In this document: piece by piece, positions 45,597 to 54,927 of the stretch
Layout of the letters: the number at the start of each line of letters is the position of its first letter
How positions within the stretch are numbered: the stretch's first letter is position 1
Assembly (NCBI RefSeq): GCF_905397435.1
Contig: NZ_CAJPVI010000012.1
Location: 103,278-167,277, forward strand
Reading direction: 5' to 3'
From: Cupriavidus numazuensis
GTDB taxonomy: Bacteria; Pseudomonadota; Gammaproteobacteria; Burkholderiales; Burkholderiaceae
Length of the DNA stretch: 64,000 nucleotides
The notes under the pieces: model-generated
Database searches by the model: none
What the model saw: the letters and a program-made list of their open reading frames with translations, nothing else
What the model was told of the DNA's origin: nothing
Translations under genes and position numbers: made by a program

Positions 45597-47213
45597 ATGC
45601 TTCGCCTTTCCGAACTCAAGCTCTCCCTCGAACACACCGAAGACGATCTCGATCGTGCCGTGCGCAGCGCGCTGGCCCAGATCGGCGTGAAGGGCGACGG
45701 GCTTGTGCAATACACCGTGTTCCGCCGCGCGCACGACGCGCGCAAGCGCTCCGACATCAAGCTCACCTACATCATCGACATCGAGGTGAAGGACGAGCCC
45801 GCCGCTATCCGCCGCATGGCGGGCAAGCCGAACTGGAGCGTTACGCCCGACATGGCGTACCACTTCGTCGCGCAGGCGCCGCAGGGCGGCAACACGCCGC
45901 GGCCGGTCGTGATCGGCATGGGGCCGTGTGGCCTGCTGGCCGGGCTGCTGCTCGCGCAGATGGGCTTCCGCCCGATCATCCTCGAGCGCGGCAAGGAAGT
46001 GCGCGAGCGCACCAAGGACACCTTCGGCCTGTGGCGCAAGAGCGTGCTGAACCCCGAGTCGAACGTGCAGTTCGGCGAAGGCGGCGCGGGCACGTTCTCG
46101 GACGGCAAGCTGTACAGCCAGATCAAGGACCCGAAGCACTACGGCCGCAAGGTGCTCGACGAGTTCGTGCGCGCCGGCGCGCCGGAAGACATCCTGTTCA
46201 AGGCGCGTCCGCACATCGGCACGTTCCGACTGGTCAGCATGGTCGAGAAGATGCGCGCGGAGATCCGCGAGCTTGGCGGCGAAGTCCGCTTCGAAACCCG
46301 CGTCGATGATTTCGACATCGAACAGGGCAAGCTGCGTGGCCTGAAGCTGTCCACCGGCGATTACCTGCCGGCCGAGCACGTCATCCTCGCCGTGGGACAC
46401 AGCGCGCGCGATACGTTCTATGCGTTGCACGACCGCGGCGTGTTCATGGAAGCCAAGCCGTTCTCGCTGGGCTTCCGTATCGAGCATCCGCAGGGCCTGA
46501 TCAACCGCAGCCGCTTCGGCAAGTTCGCCGGCAACAAGCTGCTCGGTGCGGCCGACTACAAGGTGGTGCATCACTGCAGCAACGGCCGTGCGGTCTACAG
46601 CTTCTGCATGTGCCCCGGCGGCACCGTGGTGGCGGCGGCTTCGGAGCCGGGCCGCGTGGTGACCAACGGCATGAGCCAGTACAAGCGCGCGGAGCGCAAT
46701 GCGAACGCGGGCATCGTGGTGGGCATTACGCCGGACGATTATCCCGGCGGTCCGCTGGCCGGCATCGAGTTCCAGCGCAAGTGGGAAGAGCGCGCGTTTG
46801 AACTGGGCGGTCGCAACTACAGCGCACCGGGCCAGCTCGTCGGCGACTTCATCGCGCGCCGTCCGTCGACCTCGCTCGGTTCGGTCGAGCCGTCGTACAA
46901 GCCGGGCGTGACGCCGACCGACCTGAGCACCTCGCTGCCCGACTATGTCATCGAAGCGATCCGTGAGGCGCTGCCGGAACTCGACAAGAAGATCGCCGGC
47001 TTTGCGATGCACGACGCGGTGCTGACCGGCGTGGAGACGCGCACGTCGTCGCCGCTGCGCATCGAGCGCAAGGCTGACTACCAGAGCGTGAACGTCGAAG
47101 GCCTGTATCCCGCAGGCGAGGGTGCTGGCTATGCAGGCGGCATCTACTCCGCCGCGATCGACGGCATCGAAGTGGCCGAGGCCGTAGCCCTGGCCATCGT
47201 CAACGGCCGTTGA
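45597..47213 (+). CDS. FAD-dependent dehydrogenase (COG2509 type)
   Basis: 538-residue flavoprotein. An alpha/beta N-terminal domain of about 95 residues precedes the Rossmann motif VIGMGPCGLLAGLLLAQMG, then NVQFGEGGAGTFSDGKLYS and a C-terminal GEGAGYAGGIYSAAIDGIE that closes the FAD site. This layout matches uncharacterised FAD-dependent dehydrogenases. ATG at 45597 chosen as the start of the conserved domain; a longer in-frame start exists. Overlaps the next convergent gene by 14 bp. Confidence 0.88.
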   Translation: MLRLSELKLSLEHTEDDLDRAVRSALAQIGVKGDGLVQYTVFRRAHDARKRSDIKLTYIIDIEVKDEPAAIRRMAGKPNWSVTPDMAYHFVAQAPQGGNTPRPVVIGMGPCGLLAGLLLAQMGFRPIILERGKEVRERTKDTFGLWRKSVLNPESNVQFGEGGAGTFSDGKLYSQIKDPKHYGRKVLDEFVRAGAPEDILFKARPHIGTFRLVSMVEKMRAEIRELGGEVRFETRVDDFDIEQGKLRGLKLSTGDYLPAEHVILAVGHSARDTFYALHDRGVFMEAKPFSLGFRIEHPQGLINRSRFGKFAGNKLLGAADYKVVHHCSNGRAVYSFCMCPGGTVVAAASEPGRVVTNGMSQYKRAERNANAGIVVGITPDDYPGGPLAGIEFQRKWEERAFELGGRNYSAPGQLVGDFIARRPSTSLGSVEPSYKPGVTPTDLSTSLPDYVIEAIREALPELDKKIAGFAMHDAVLTGVETRTSSPLRIERKADYQSVNVEGLYPAGEGAGYAGGIYSAAIDGIEVAEAVALAIVNGR

Positions 47214-48474
47214 TCAGCCAGTCGGCCGAGCCCCGGCCTGCGGTGCGGCCGCTGGCGAAACACGCCGTGAGCAGGTAGCCGCCGGTCGGCGCTTCCCAGT
47301 CCAGCATCTCGCCGGCGCAGAACACGCCGGGCAGCGCATTGAGCATCAGGTGCGCGTTCATCGCTTCAAAGCGAACGCCGCCTGCGCTGCTGATGACTTC
47401 ATCGATCGGCCGTGCACGCAGCAGGCGCAATGGCAGCGCTTTGATCGCTGCCGCCAGCGCCGCCGCATCATGCATGGCTTCCTTCGACAGGCATTCGCGC
47501 AGCAGCCCGGCCTTCACGCCCGTGATGCCTAGCCGGCTCTGCAAATGGCTCGACAGCGAGCGCGAGCCACGCGGATGCGATACCTCTGTCAGCACGCGCT
47601 GCGCATCGTGGTCCGGCAGCAGATCCAGGTGGACAACTGCTTCGCCGTCTCGCTCGATCAAGTCACGGATCGGCGCGGACAGCGCATAGACCAGGCTGCC
47701 TTCGATGCCGCCGGCGCTGATCACGAATTCGCCCTGCCGGTAGTGCGCGTTGCCATTTACGTCGGTCACGGCGAGCGCAACGGGCTTCACCGGATGGCCG
47801 GCATGGCGCTCGGAGAACATCGCGCTCCACGCTACATCGAAGCCGCAGTTCGCCGGCCGCAGCGCGGCGATATCGACGCCATGCTGCGCGAGCAGCGGCA
47901 CCCACGCACCATCCGATCCGAGCCGCGCCCAGCTTGCGCCGCCGAGCGCCAGGATCACGGCGTTCGCCTGCACGGGCTGTTCGCCTTGCGGCGTGGCAAA
48001 GCGCAGCGCGCGCGATGCATCGTCCGTCCAGCCGAGCCAGCGGTGCCGCATATGGAACTCCACGCCGCTGTCGCGCAGACGATGGAGCCACGCGCGCAGC
48101 ATCGGCGCGGCCTTCATGTCGGTCGGAAACACACGGCCCGAACTGCCAACGAAGGTTTCGATGCCAAGCCCGTGCACCCACTCGCGCAGCGTCTGTGCGC
48201 CGAAATCCGCGAGCATCGGCGCGATGACATCCGCGCGTTCGCCATAGCGCCCGGTGAATGCTGGTTCGGGTTCGGCGTGCGTGAGGTTCATGCCGCTCTT
48301 GCCGGCCATCAGGAACTTGCGGCCCACCGACGGCATGGCGTCGAACACATGCACGCGCACGCCGCGGGAGGCCAGCACCTCGGCCGCCATCAGGCCCGCG
48401 GGGCCGCCGCCGATCACGGCGGCTTCTACCGGCAAGGTGCTGGTCGTGGTGGTCGGGATATCGGTGGGCGGCAT
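47200..48474 (-). CDS. HI0933/YhiN-family flavoprotein
   Basis: 424-residue protein with N-terminal FAD motif VIGGGPAGLMAAEVLASRG and the HI0933 signature GRKFLMAGKSGMNLTHAEP, plus C-terminal FCAGEMLDWEAPTGGYLLT. Family enzymes are flavoproteins of unknown substrate. Convergent with the dehydrogenase at 45597-47213, their 3' ends overlapping. Confidence 0.9.
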   Translation of the reverse strand: MPPTDIPTTTTSTLPVEAAVIGGGPAGLMAAEVLASRGVRVHVFDAMPSVGRKFLMAGKSGMNLTHAEPEPAFTGRYGERADVIAPMLADFGAQTLREWVHGLGIETFVGSSGRVFPTDMKAAPMLRAWLHRLRDSGVEFHMRHRWLGWTDDASRALRFATPQGEQPVQANAVILALGGASWARLGSDGAWVPLLAQHGVDIAALRPANCGFDVAWSAMFSERHAGHPVKPVALAVTDVNGNAHYRQGEFVISAGGIEGSLVYALSAPIRDLIERDGEAVVHLDLLPDHDAQRVLTEVSHPRGSRSLSSHLQSRLGITGVKAGLLRECLSKEAMHDAAALAAAIKALPLRLLRARPIDEVISSAGGVRFEAMNAHLMLNALPGVFCAGEMLDWEAPTGGYLLTACFASGRTAGRGSADWLINGR

Positions 48475-48559
48475 GGCAATAGAAAGGAGGGCGCACTACG
48501 CCGCGGATTATAGAGCGTGCGCGAGCGCTAAAATGGTGCTTTGTCTCTGCCTTGCCGCC

Positions 48560-49150
48560 ATGTCGTCCTCCGCCAGCCATCAAGACGCCGTCATTGCCGC
48601 CACGCGCCACTGGCTCGCGCGCGCGGTAATCGGGCTCAATCTCTGTCCCTTTGCCAAGAGCGTGTATGTGAAGGAACAGGTCCGCTACGTGGTCAGCAAT
48701 GCGACGGAAGCGCCTGACGTGCTGGACGACCTGGAACGCGAACTGAAGCTGCTGGCCGAGACCGACGCGGCGCAGGTCGATACCACGCTGCTGATCGTGC
48801 CCGATGCGCTGGGCGATTTCATCGACTACAACGACTTCCTCTATTTCGCCGAACGCCTGCTGAAGAGCCTGCGCCTGGAAGGCACGCTGCAGATCGCGAG
48901 CTTCCATCCGCAGTACCAGTTCGAAGACACGGAGCCGGACGATATCGAGAACTACACCAACCGCGCGCCATATCCGATCCTGCATCTGCTGCGCGAGGAC
49001 AGCATCGCGCGCGCGGCCGACGCATTCCCCGACGCGGCCGATATCTACGAGCGCAATATGGAAACCGTGCGCCGCCTTGGCCATGAAGGCTGGCGGCGCT
49101 GGATGGATGGCGACGACGACGCGGCAGCGCCGCGCAAGACTGACGAGTAA
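48560..49150 (+). CDS. DUF1415 family protein
   Basis: 196-residue soluble protein: ATRHWLARAVIGLNLCPFAKSVY near the start, HPQYQFEDTEPDDIENYTNRAPYP mid, and AADIYERNMETVRRLG. These are the DUF1415 landmarks; function unknown, though Cys and His are invariant. ATG at 48560; an upstream in-frame ATG would add nine residues. Confidence 0.9.
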   Translation: MSSSASHQDAVIAATRHWLARAVIGLNLCPFAKSVYVKEQVRYVVSNATEAPDVLDDLERELKLLAETDAAQVDTTLLIVPDALGDFIDYNDFLYFAERLLKSLRLEGTLQIASFHPQYQFEDTEPDDIENYTNRAPYPILHLLREDSIARAADAFPDAADIYERNMETVRRLGHEGWRRWMDGDDDAAAPRKTDE

Positions 49151-49159
49151 CGCCGCGGT

Positions 49160-49993
49160 CTACGCAGGGGCAGTGAAGAACCGCTCGCGCATCTCTTCGA
49201 GGCCGAGCGTGCCCAGCACATTTTCGAGCCGCTCGGCAGGGCGGCGGCGCGGCAGGTCTTTGAACTGGGCGATGATCAGCTCGTTCTTCATCGAGTGTTC
49301 CCACCCGACCAGTTCGGTCACGCTGACCTGGTAGCCGTGCGCTTCGAGCTGCAGGCAGCGCAGCACATTGGTCACCTGGCTGCCGAATTCGCGCGTATGC
49401 AGCGGGTGGCGCCAGATCTCGGTCAGCGGATTGCCGGCGAGCAGGCGGCCCTTGTTCTTGCGCAGCACGCTCGCGACCTCGGCTTGGCAGCACGGCACCA
49501 GCACGATATGCCGCGCACGCTTGGCCAGCGCGAAGCGGATCGCATCGTCGGTCGCCGTGTTGCAGGCGTGCAGCGCGGTGACCACGTCGACGGTCTCGGG
49601 CAGTGCCGCCGAGGTGATGGAGTCCGCCACTGACAGGTTCAGGAAGGACATGCCCGGAAAGCCGAGGCGCGCTGCAAGCGCCTGCGAGCTTTGCACCAGT
49701 TCCTCGCGCGTTTCGATGCCGAAGATGTGCGACTGGTCGTGCAAGCTCTTGAAGAACAGGTCGTACAGGATGAAGCCGAGGTACGACTTGCCGGCGCCGT
49801 GGTCGACCAGCGTGACGGCGTCGCGCTCGGCCTTGACCTCCTGCAACAGCGGTTCGATGAACTGGAACAGGTGGTAGACCTGCTTGAGCTTGCGCCGGCT
49901 GTCCTGGTTCATCTTGCCGTCGCGCGTCAGGATATGGAGTTCCTTGAGCAGTTCGATCGACTGGCCGGGGCGGATTTCGTGGGTATTTGGCAT
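49160..49993 (-). CDS. SAM-dependent methyltransferase-like protein
   Basis: 277-residue protein with a methyltransferase motif I variant VTLVDHGAGKSYLGFIL (about residues 60-76), a TALHACNTATDDAIRFAL segment and VLVPCCQAEV, matching METTL25-like predicted methyltransferases. The CCQ motif could bind metal or act catalytically. ATG at 49993 gives the compact form. Substrate unknown. It is convergent with the DUF1415 gene. Confidence 0.8.
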   Translation of the reverse strand: MPNTHEIRPGQSIELLKELHILTRDGKMNQDSRRKLKQVYHLFQFIEPLLQEVKAERDAVTLVDHGAGKSYLGFILYDLFFKSLHDQSHIFGIETREELVQSSQALAARLGFPGMSFLNLSVADSITSAALPETVDVVTALHACNTATDDAIRFALAKRARHIVLVPCCQAEVASVLRKNKGRLLAGNPLTEIWRHPLHTREFGSQVTNVLRCLQLEAHGYQVSVTELVGWEHSMKNELIIAQFKDLPRRRPAERLENVLGTLGLEEMRERFFTAPA

Positions 49994-50111
49994 GACTGCG
50001 GGGAATGCGGGAGGCGGCAGACGCCTCGAAGACCGACAGTTTACCGAAAACGCCGGCACAGTCCGCGCATCTGGTGGCGGCAGGGCCGCAAGTCCCGGGT
50101 TTGTTCTACCT

Positions 50112-50138
50112 CAAGTTTTGTTGTGAATTGCCGTAGGT
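50112..50138 (+). promoter_or_regulatory. FliA (sigma-28)-like promoter
   Basis: TCAAGTTT (50112-50119), 11-bp spacer, GCCGTAGG (50131-50138). This resembles the flagellar sigma-28 pattern TAAAGTTT-N11-GCCGATAA and lies 115 bp upstream of the DUF342/FapA gene. Confidence 0.6.
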
Positions 50139-50252
50139 AATGCAATGACAACAAGCGGGGGTGGCGCACGTCCACACCAGCCTGCGCCGCTGCGCCTTGC
50201 CAGCGGCGACAGAAGACTGCCCCGCTGCACAAAAGAACTGTTTGGGGGACTC

Positions 50253-51869
50253 ATGAGTCACGAGTCAGGGTTGCGCCTGGAGCTCAGCGAGCCGGGCGAG
50301 CAGGTGCGTGCGTGCTACGTGCCCGAAGCGGGGCGGATGCCGCCCGATCACACCGCATTCCGCGAATGCCTGGCCAGCCATGGCTGGAGCGAAGCCAGGC
50401 TGGACCAGCGCGCCGTCGCGCAATTCCTGAGCCAGTGCCAGCAGGCCGATCGCGAAATCGATGCCACGGTCGGCGCGCTGATCGACGGTGCATTCGAACT
50501 CGACATCAGCGACGATGGCCTGGCTGTCCGCCTGACGCTGATGCGCCCGGAAGGCGGCCGCCCGGTGACCGAGACCGAGATCCGGAGCGCCGTCGCCGAA
50601 CGCGGCGTGACCGCGCAGATCAAGGCGCTGGTGCTCGAAGCCTCCTTGGCAGAACGGAGCTGCGAGTTGCGCGAGATCGCCGCGGGCATGGCGCCCAGGC
50701 AGGGCCAGCCGGCGCGCTTCGTCAATCTGCTGGAGCCGCGCAAGCCGGTACAGTCCGACGACGATGCCCCCATGGATCTGCGCGAGCTCGGCAACCTGAT
50801 GCTGGTCAGCCCCGGCACGCCGTTGATGCGCCGCATACCGGCCGAGCCGGGCAGTGACGGCGTCGACGTCTTTGGCAAGCCGCTGCCTGCAGATACTGTC
50901 GAGGACACGCCGTTTGCCGAAGGCCTGACCGGCGCCGCTGCCGATCCCAACGATCCAAACCTGCTCGTGGCAGTACTTGCCGGTTCGCCGGTGGTGGGCA
51001 TGCATGGCATCGCCGTTAGCCCGGTGGTGCAGGTGGAATCCGTGGACCTGCATTCGGGCAATGTGGCGTTCGACGGCACGCTGCGTGTCTCTGGCGATAT
51101 CCGCACCGGCATGTCGGTGAAGGTCACGGGCGACGTGCTCGTGGAGGGCACGATCGAAGCCGCGACGATCGAGGCAGGCGGCAGCATCGTGGTCAAGGGC
51201 GGCATCATCGGCAAGTCCGAAACCGGGCATGCGGAACCGAGCGGTACCATCAGCCGCGCCAGCGTGCGCTGCCAGGGCGCCGTCCAGGCGCGTTTCATCG
51301 AGAACGCCGTGGTCGAGGCCGGCACCGAGGTGGCCGTGGAAAGCGGCATCCGCCAGAGCGATGTGGCGGCGGGCGAGCGCATCGTGGTGGGCGGCACCAG
51401 CGGCATGGGCAGCATCAGCGGCGGCCGCAGCCGCGCGCTGCTGGGCGTGCGTGCGGCGGTGCTCGGCGCGCCCGCGGGCAGCGCCACCATCGTGCAGGTC
51501 GGACTGAACCCTTACGCGGATGCCCAGCGCGCCGCACTCGAAGCAGAGCGCCGGCGCCTGCTGGAGGAGCAGAACAAGGTCAAGCAGTTGGTGGCCTTCT
51601 TTGCCAAGCATCCGGAACGCGCGGTCGGCGACCTGCGCGAGAAGGCGCGCGCCACGCTGTTCAAGTCATCGAGCGACCTGTTCGAACTCGACGCGAAGAT
51701 CGCAGAACTCGGCACACAGATGAACCCGGCCGCCGACGCGGTGATCGAAGCCGGCCGGCGCATCCACGGCGGCGTCACACTGCAGGTGGGCAACCGCGTG
51801 CTCAAGGTGATGGAGGACAAGCCTGGCGGCAACATTCGCCTCGTGGATGACCGCATCGCAGTGACCTGA
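50253..51869 (+). CDS. DUF342 / FapA-family polymer protein
   Basis: 538-residue protein of the FapA (DUF342) family. An N-terminal alpha/beta part is followed by a beta-helix core with repeats such as GDIRTGMSVKVTGDVLVEGTIEAATIEAGGSIVVKGGI, then a coiled coil (ALEAERRRLLEEQNKVKQL). FapA proteins are linked to flagellar placement and cell polarity. ATG 50253 follows GGGGG. A FliA-like promoter upstream supports the motility link. Confidence 0.88.
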   Translation: MSHESGLRLELSEPGEQVRACYVPEAGRMPPDHTAFRECLASHGWSEARLDQRAVAQFLSQCQQADREIDATVGALIDGAFELDISDDGLAVRLTLMRPEGGRPVTETEIRSAVAERGVTAQIKALVLEASLAERSCELREIAAGMAPRQGQPARFVNLLEPRKPVQSDDDAPMDLRELGNLMLVSPGTPLMRRIPAEPGSDGVDVFGKPLPADTVEDTPFAEGLTGAAADPNDPNLLVAVLAGSPVVGMHGIAVSPVVQVESVDLHSGNVAFDGTLRVSGDIRTGMSVKVTGDVLVEGTIEAATIEAGGSIVVKGGIIGKSETGHAEPSGTISRASVRCQGAVQARFIENAVVEAGTEVAVESGIRQSDVAAGERIVVGGTSGMGSISGGRSRALLGVRAAVLGAPAGSATIVQVGLNPYADAQRAALEAERRRLLEEQNKVKQLVAFFAKHPERAVGDLREKARATLFKSSSDLFELDAKIAELGTQMNPAADAVIEAGRRIHGGVTLQVGNRVLKVMEDKPGGNIRLVDDRIAVT

Positions 51870-52188
51870 CCGGCATGGCGGCATTCCGGGGGTACCATCT
51901 GCCGGAATTTGTACTAAGCTGCAGTCGTGTCCTGGGGTGCCGCAGGATAGGCGATGGCTAGTGTTGGGCAGTGAATGCAGAAGCGGATGAACAATCTGTG
52001 GAAGCGTTACACGGAACCGACTCACGTGGCACTGAATCACCAAAGGCCAGCCAACGGGCTGGCCTTTGTACTTCTGCGCGCGGCTCGCATGGGCAAAGCG
52101 CGGCTGCCTGATCCTTGCTGATTCCCGCTTTTGCACCTTTTGGATTTCCGACCTTGACGTCGACGCATTTGCCGATATAGTTAGCCAT
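51870..52188. other. intergenic region
   Basis: 319 bp between the DUF342 gene and the ArsR regulator; holds one terminator (listed) and the ArsR promoter/operator. A short frame (about 50 codons from 51977, MQKRMNNLWKRYTEP) overlaps the terminator and is unlikely to be a gene. Confidence 0.5.
52042..52067. terminator. hairpin terminator
   Basis: 11-bp stem AAAGGCCAGCC / GGCTGGCCTTT with a short loop, followed by a T-containing stretch, 170 bp after the DUF342 stop. Confidence 0.7.
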
Positions 52189-52200
52189 ATGGCTAACTAT
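52177..52200. promoter_or_regulatory. 24-bp perfect palindrome over the arsR start codon
   Basis: ATAGTTAGCCAT is immediately followed by its exact reverse complement, so the palindrome spans the start codon of the ArsR-type regulator. It is a textbook autoregulatory operator: repressor binding would block both transcription and start-site access. Confidence 0.85.
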
Positions 52201-52536
52201 TTTCCGCTCGACCAGGTCTTCCTCGCATTGGGGGATCCCACGCGTCGCGCCGTCGTCGCGCGGCTCGGACTGGGCGCTGCCCCGGTCAAGGAACTGGCGG
52301 CGCCGTTTGCCATGGCGTTGCCATCGTTCCTCAAGCATCTGACCGTGCTCGAGCGCAGCGGCCTGGTGCGCTCGCACAAGCTGGGCCGCGTGCGCATGTG
52401 CGAGCTGGAACCGGCAACGTTGCAGGCCGCCGAGACATGGATGGCGGAACAGCGGGCGATCTGGGAAGCGCGCACCGATCGCCTGGCTGACTACGTGGAA
52501 GCGCTGCATGCCAAGGAGACTCGTAATGAGCAGTAA
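52189..52536 (+). CDS. ArsR-family transcriptional regulator
   Basis: 115-residue winged-helix repressor: FLALGDPTRRAVVARLGLG (dimer/HTH entry), recognition region PFAMALPSFLKHLTVLERSGLV, wing HKLGRVRMCELEP. This subclass usually pairs with an SRPBCC protein, as here, rather than metal efflux; no metal Cys cluster is present. ATG at 52189 sits in the centre of the operator palindrome. Confidence 0.92.
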   Translation: MANYFPLDQVFLALGDPTRRAVVARLGLGAAPVKELAAPFAMALPSFLKHLTVLERSGLVRSHKLGRVRMCELEPATLQAAETWMAEQRAIWEARTDRLADYVEALHAKETRNEQ

Positions 52537-52999
52537 GCAGGATCTCGACCTCGAAATTTCGCGCGTGCTGAAGGCGCCGCGGGACCTCGTCTGGAAAGCC
52601 TGGACCGACCCGAGCCACCTGAAGGAATGGTGGTGCCCGAAGCCGTGGACCACCGAAGTCCTCGCCTTCGACCTCGTGCCGGGCGGCGCCTTCCACACGC
52701 TGATGCGTGGCCCCGATGGCGGCATCAGCGACAACCCGGGTTCCTTCCTCGATGTGGTGCCGCGCTCGCGCATCGTCTGGACCACGGCGCTGGTCGCGCA
52801 GTGGCGCCCCGCCGACAACCCCTGGCTGCCGATGACCGCGTACATCACCATGGAAGACGAGGGCGAACATACGCGCTACGTGGCCAGGGTCCTGCACAAG
52901 GACAAGGCTTCGTGCGACCAGCATGAGGAAATGGGTTTCTTCGACGGATGGGGTACCTGCATCACCCAGCTCGAAGCGTATGCGCAGTCGCTGAAATAG
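52526..52999 (+). CDS. SRPBCC (AHSA1/START-like) domain protein
   Basis: 157-residue hydrophobic-ligand-binding fold: DLDLEISRVLKAPRDLVWKAW and HLKEWWCPKPWTTEV at the N-terminus, EEMGFFDGWGTCITQLEAY at the C-terminus, matching AHSA1-like proteins. ATG 52526 overlaps the arsR stop by 11 bp, so the two are translationally coupled. Confidence 0.9.
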   Translation: MSSKQDLDLEISRVLKAPRDLVWKAWTDPSHLKEWWCPKPWTTEVLAFDLVPGGAFHTLMRGPDGGISDNPGSFLDVVPRSRIVWTTALVAQWRPADNPWLPMTAYITMEDEGEHTRYVARVLHKDKASCDQHEEMGFFDGWGTCITQLEAYAQSLK

Positions 53000-53060
53000 C
53001 CGCGGAAGGCGTCGCTGGAACCTCGCCGGCCGCGGTGCCGGTGTTGGTTGCCGCTGACAG

Positions 53061-53099
53061 AAAAAGGCCCCGAAAGCATCATGCTTCCGGGGCCTTTTT
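53061..53099. terminator. bidirectional terminator
   Basis: Long stem from AAAAAGGCCCC to GGGGCCTTTTT with inner AAGCAT/ATGCTT pairing; A5 and T5 ends. It closes the ArsR/SRPBCC operon. Confidence 0.9.
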
Positions 53100-53350
53100 C
53101 TTGCCATCTGCCGGTGGTCCAGTCCGGTCAACACATGTGCGAATGCAATCCGCCGGAAGGGGTAGGCATGGCGCTCATTTGCGCGCCATCAAATCGTGAC
53201 GATGTTCGAAGCGGCCCTTCTCGTCCTGATGCAGCCCTTCGGGAATACTCGCCCGCGGCCGGACGCCATGCCGGGTCAGGCGGGAACTACCAGGGGCGAC
53301 TTCCGTAGCGAAGTCGGAGTCAAGGTTGCAACAGCACAGACAACCAGCAT
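53100..53350. other. intergenic region before the Aer-like receptor
   Basis: 251 bp with no clear promoter hexamers and no convincing gene. A 60-codon minus-strand open frame ends in GLHQDEKGRFEHRHDL, but it lacks any start codon, so I do not call it. Confidence 0.4.
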
Positions 53351-54907
53351 ATGAGATTGAATCTTCCGGTCACCGACAACGAGTACCGCTTGCCATCGGA
53401 CGAAGTCATCATCACCAGGACCGATACGCAAGGCAATATCGAATACGCCAACCAGGCGTTCTTTCGCAGCAGCGGCTACGACCGTGCCGAGGTCATTGGC
53501 CAGCCGCAGAACATTGTCCGCCACCCCGACATGCCGGCCGCCGCATTCGCCGACTTGTGGGCCACGGTTCGCGCCGGGACGCCGTGGACCGGGGTGGTCA
53601 AGAACCGGCGCAAGGATGGCGGCTTCTACTGGGTGCTGGCCAACGTCACGCCGGTGTTCCAGGACGGCAAGCCATCGGGTTACCTGTCGGTGAGGACGGC
53701 GCCCACGAAGGCGCAGATCGCATCGGCGACCCGGCTCTATGCGGACCTGAAGCGTGAAGCGCAGTCGCGCTGGCGGCTGTCCGGCGGTGAGGTCTTCCGT
53801 AAGGGCGCGGCCGGGGTCGTGCAGCGACTGTTGCGGCTGCCTGTGGTGGCGCGCCTGCTCGTGGTGCAGGCTGCGCAGGTCGTGCTGATCGCGCTGGCGG
53901 CGGCGAGCGCAACGCTCTGGGCGGCGCCGCCCGTTGTCACGTGGTCGCTCGCGGGCGCGGCAGTGGCGATGTGCGGCGCTGCCGCTTGCTACCTCGCGTT
54001 CAACATCCTGCAGCCCGTGATGCGCCTGAACCGCAGCGCGCTCGCCGTGTTGTCCGGGCAGTTGCAACACCGCTTCCCTGAATGCGGCGACGCGCAGACG
54101 CGGCTGCTCGGCCGCTTCCTGAACCAGATGAACGCACGGCTTGTGGGCGTGCTGCTGGACACGCGGAATTCGATCGAGAGCGTATGGCAGTCTTCGGTCG
54201 GGCTCGCCAGCGGCAATGCGGACTTGTCGGAGCGCACCGAACAGCAGGCGAGCGCCATCGAGCAGACGACGGCGACGCTCGCGCAGATCACCGAAACCGC
54301 GCGGCAGAATGCGAGCGATGCCGAGCGTGCACATCAGGAAGGGCGCAGTACGGCAGACGCGGCATCGGCAGCGGCAGGCGGCGTGCGCCGCTCGGCGACT
54401 CTGATGGAGCAGGTGACCACGCAGTCCCGCAGGATTGCCGAGATCACCTCGGTGATCGACGACATCGCCATCCAGACCAACCTGCTCGCGCTGAACGCAG
54501 CTGTCGAGGCCGCGCGTGCGGGCCAGCACGGGCGTGGCTTTGCCGTGGTGGCGGGGGAGGTGCGATCGCTCGCGCAGCGCGCCGAAGCGGCTGCCAAGCA
54601 GATCAAGGCGCTGATCGAGAACTCGCTCGAAGTCGTGCAGGCCAGCAGCGATGCGGCCATCAGTGCCGGCAGCGAGATGGATCGCGTGGAGCAGTCGGTG
54701 TCGGCGCTGACGCGAACGATTTCCGCCATTGCCAACGCCAGCCGCGGGCAGAGCGTGGAGATCGAGCAGACCAGCGCGGCGGTCGAGCAGATGGCGCACA
54801 TCACGCAGATGAACGCGGCGCTGGTCGAGGAATCTGCCGCGGCGGCGACGGGTTTGAAGCAGCAGGCCCAGGCGCTCGAAGATGCGGTGAACGTGCTGGC
54901 CAGCTAG
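53351..54907 (+). CDS. PAS-containing methyl-accepting chemotaxis protein (Aer-like)
   Basis: 518-residue receptor. Residues 20-115 form a PAS domain of the Aer type ([28 protein letters not shown]-like [13 protein letters not shown]). A hydrophobic hairpin (about 168-225) anchors it without a periplasmic domain, then a HAMP-like linker and signalling coil with the hairpin tip [23 protein letters not shown] and [16 protein letters not shown]. Expected to sense redox through PAS-bound FAD. Confidence 0.92.
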   Translation: MRLNLPVTDNEYRLPSDEVIITRTDTQGNIEYANQAFFRSSGYDRAEVIGQPQNIVRHPDMPAAAFADLWATVRAGTPWTGVVKNRRKDGGFYWVLANVTPVFQDGKPSGYLSVRTAPTKAQIASATRLYADLKREAQSRWRLSGGEVFRKGAAGVVQRLLRLPVVARLLVVQAAQVVLIALAAASATLWAAPPVVTWSLAGAAVAMCGAAACYLAFNILQPVMRLNRSALAVLSGQLQHRFPECGDAQTRLLGRFLNQMNARLVGVLLDTRNSIESVWQSSVGLASGNADLSERTEQQASAIEQTTATLAQITETARQNASDAERAHQEGRSTADAASAAAGGVRRSATLMEQVTTQSRRIAEITSVIDDIAIQTNLLALNAAVEAARAGQHGRGFAVVAGEVRSLAQRAEAAAKQIKALIENSLEVVQASSDAAISAGSEMDRVEQSVSALTRTISAIANASRGQSVEIEQTSAAVEQMAHITQMNAALVEESAAAATGLKQQAQALEDAVNVLAS

Positions 54908-54927
54908 TCCACCGGATCGGCCGTGGC

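Noticed and set aside
53150..53340. Minus-strand open frame ending GLHQDEKGRFEHRHDL
   Set aside because: Looks protein-like but has no ATG, GTG or TTG in frame and no ribosome site.
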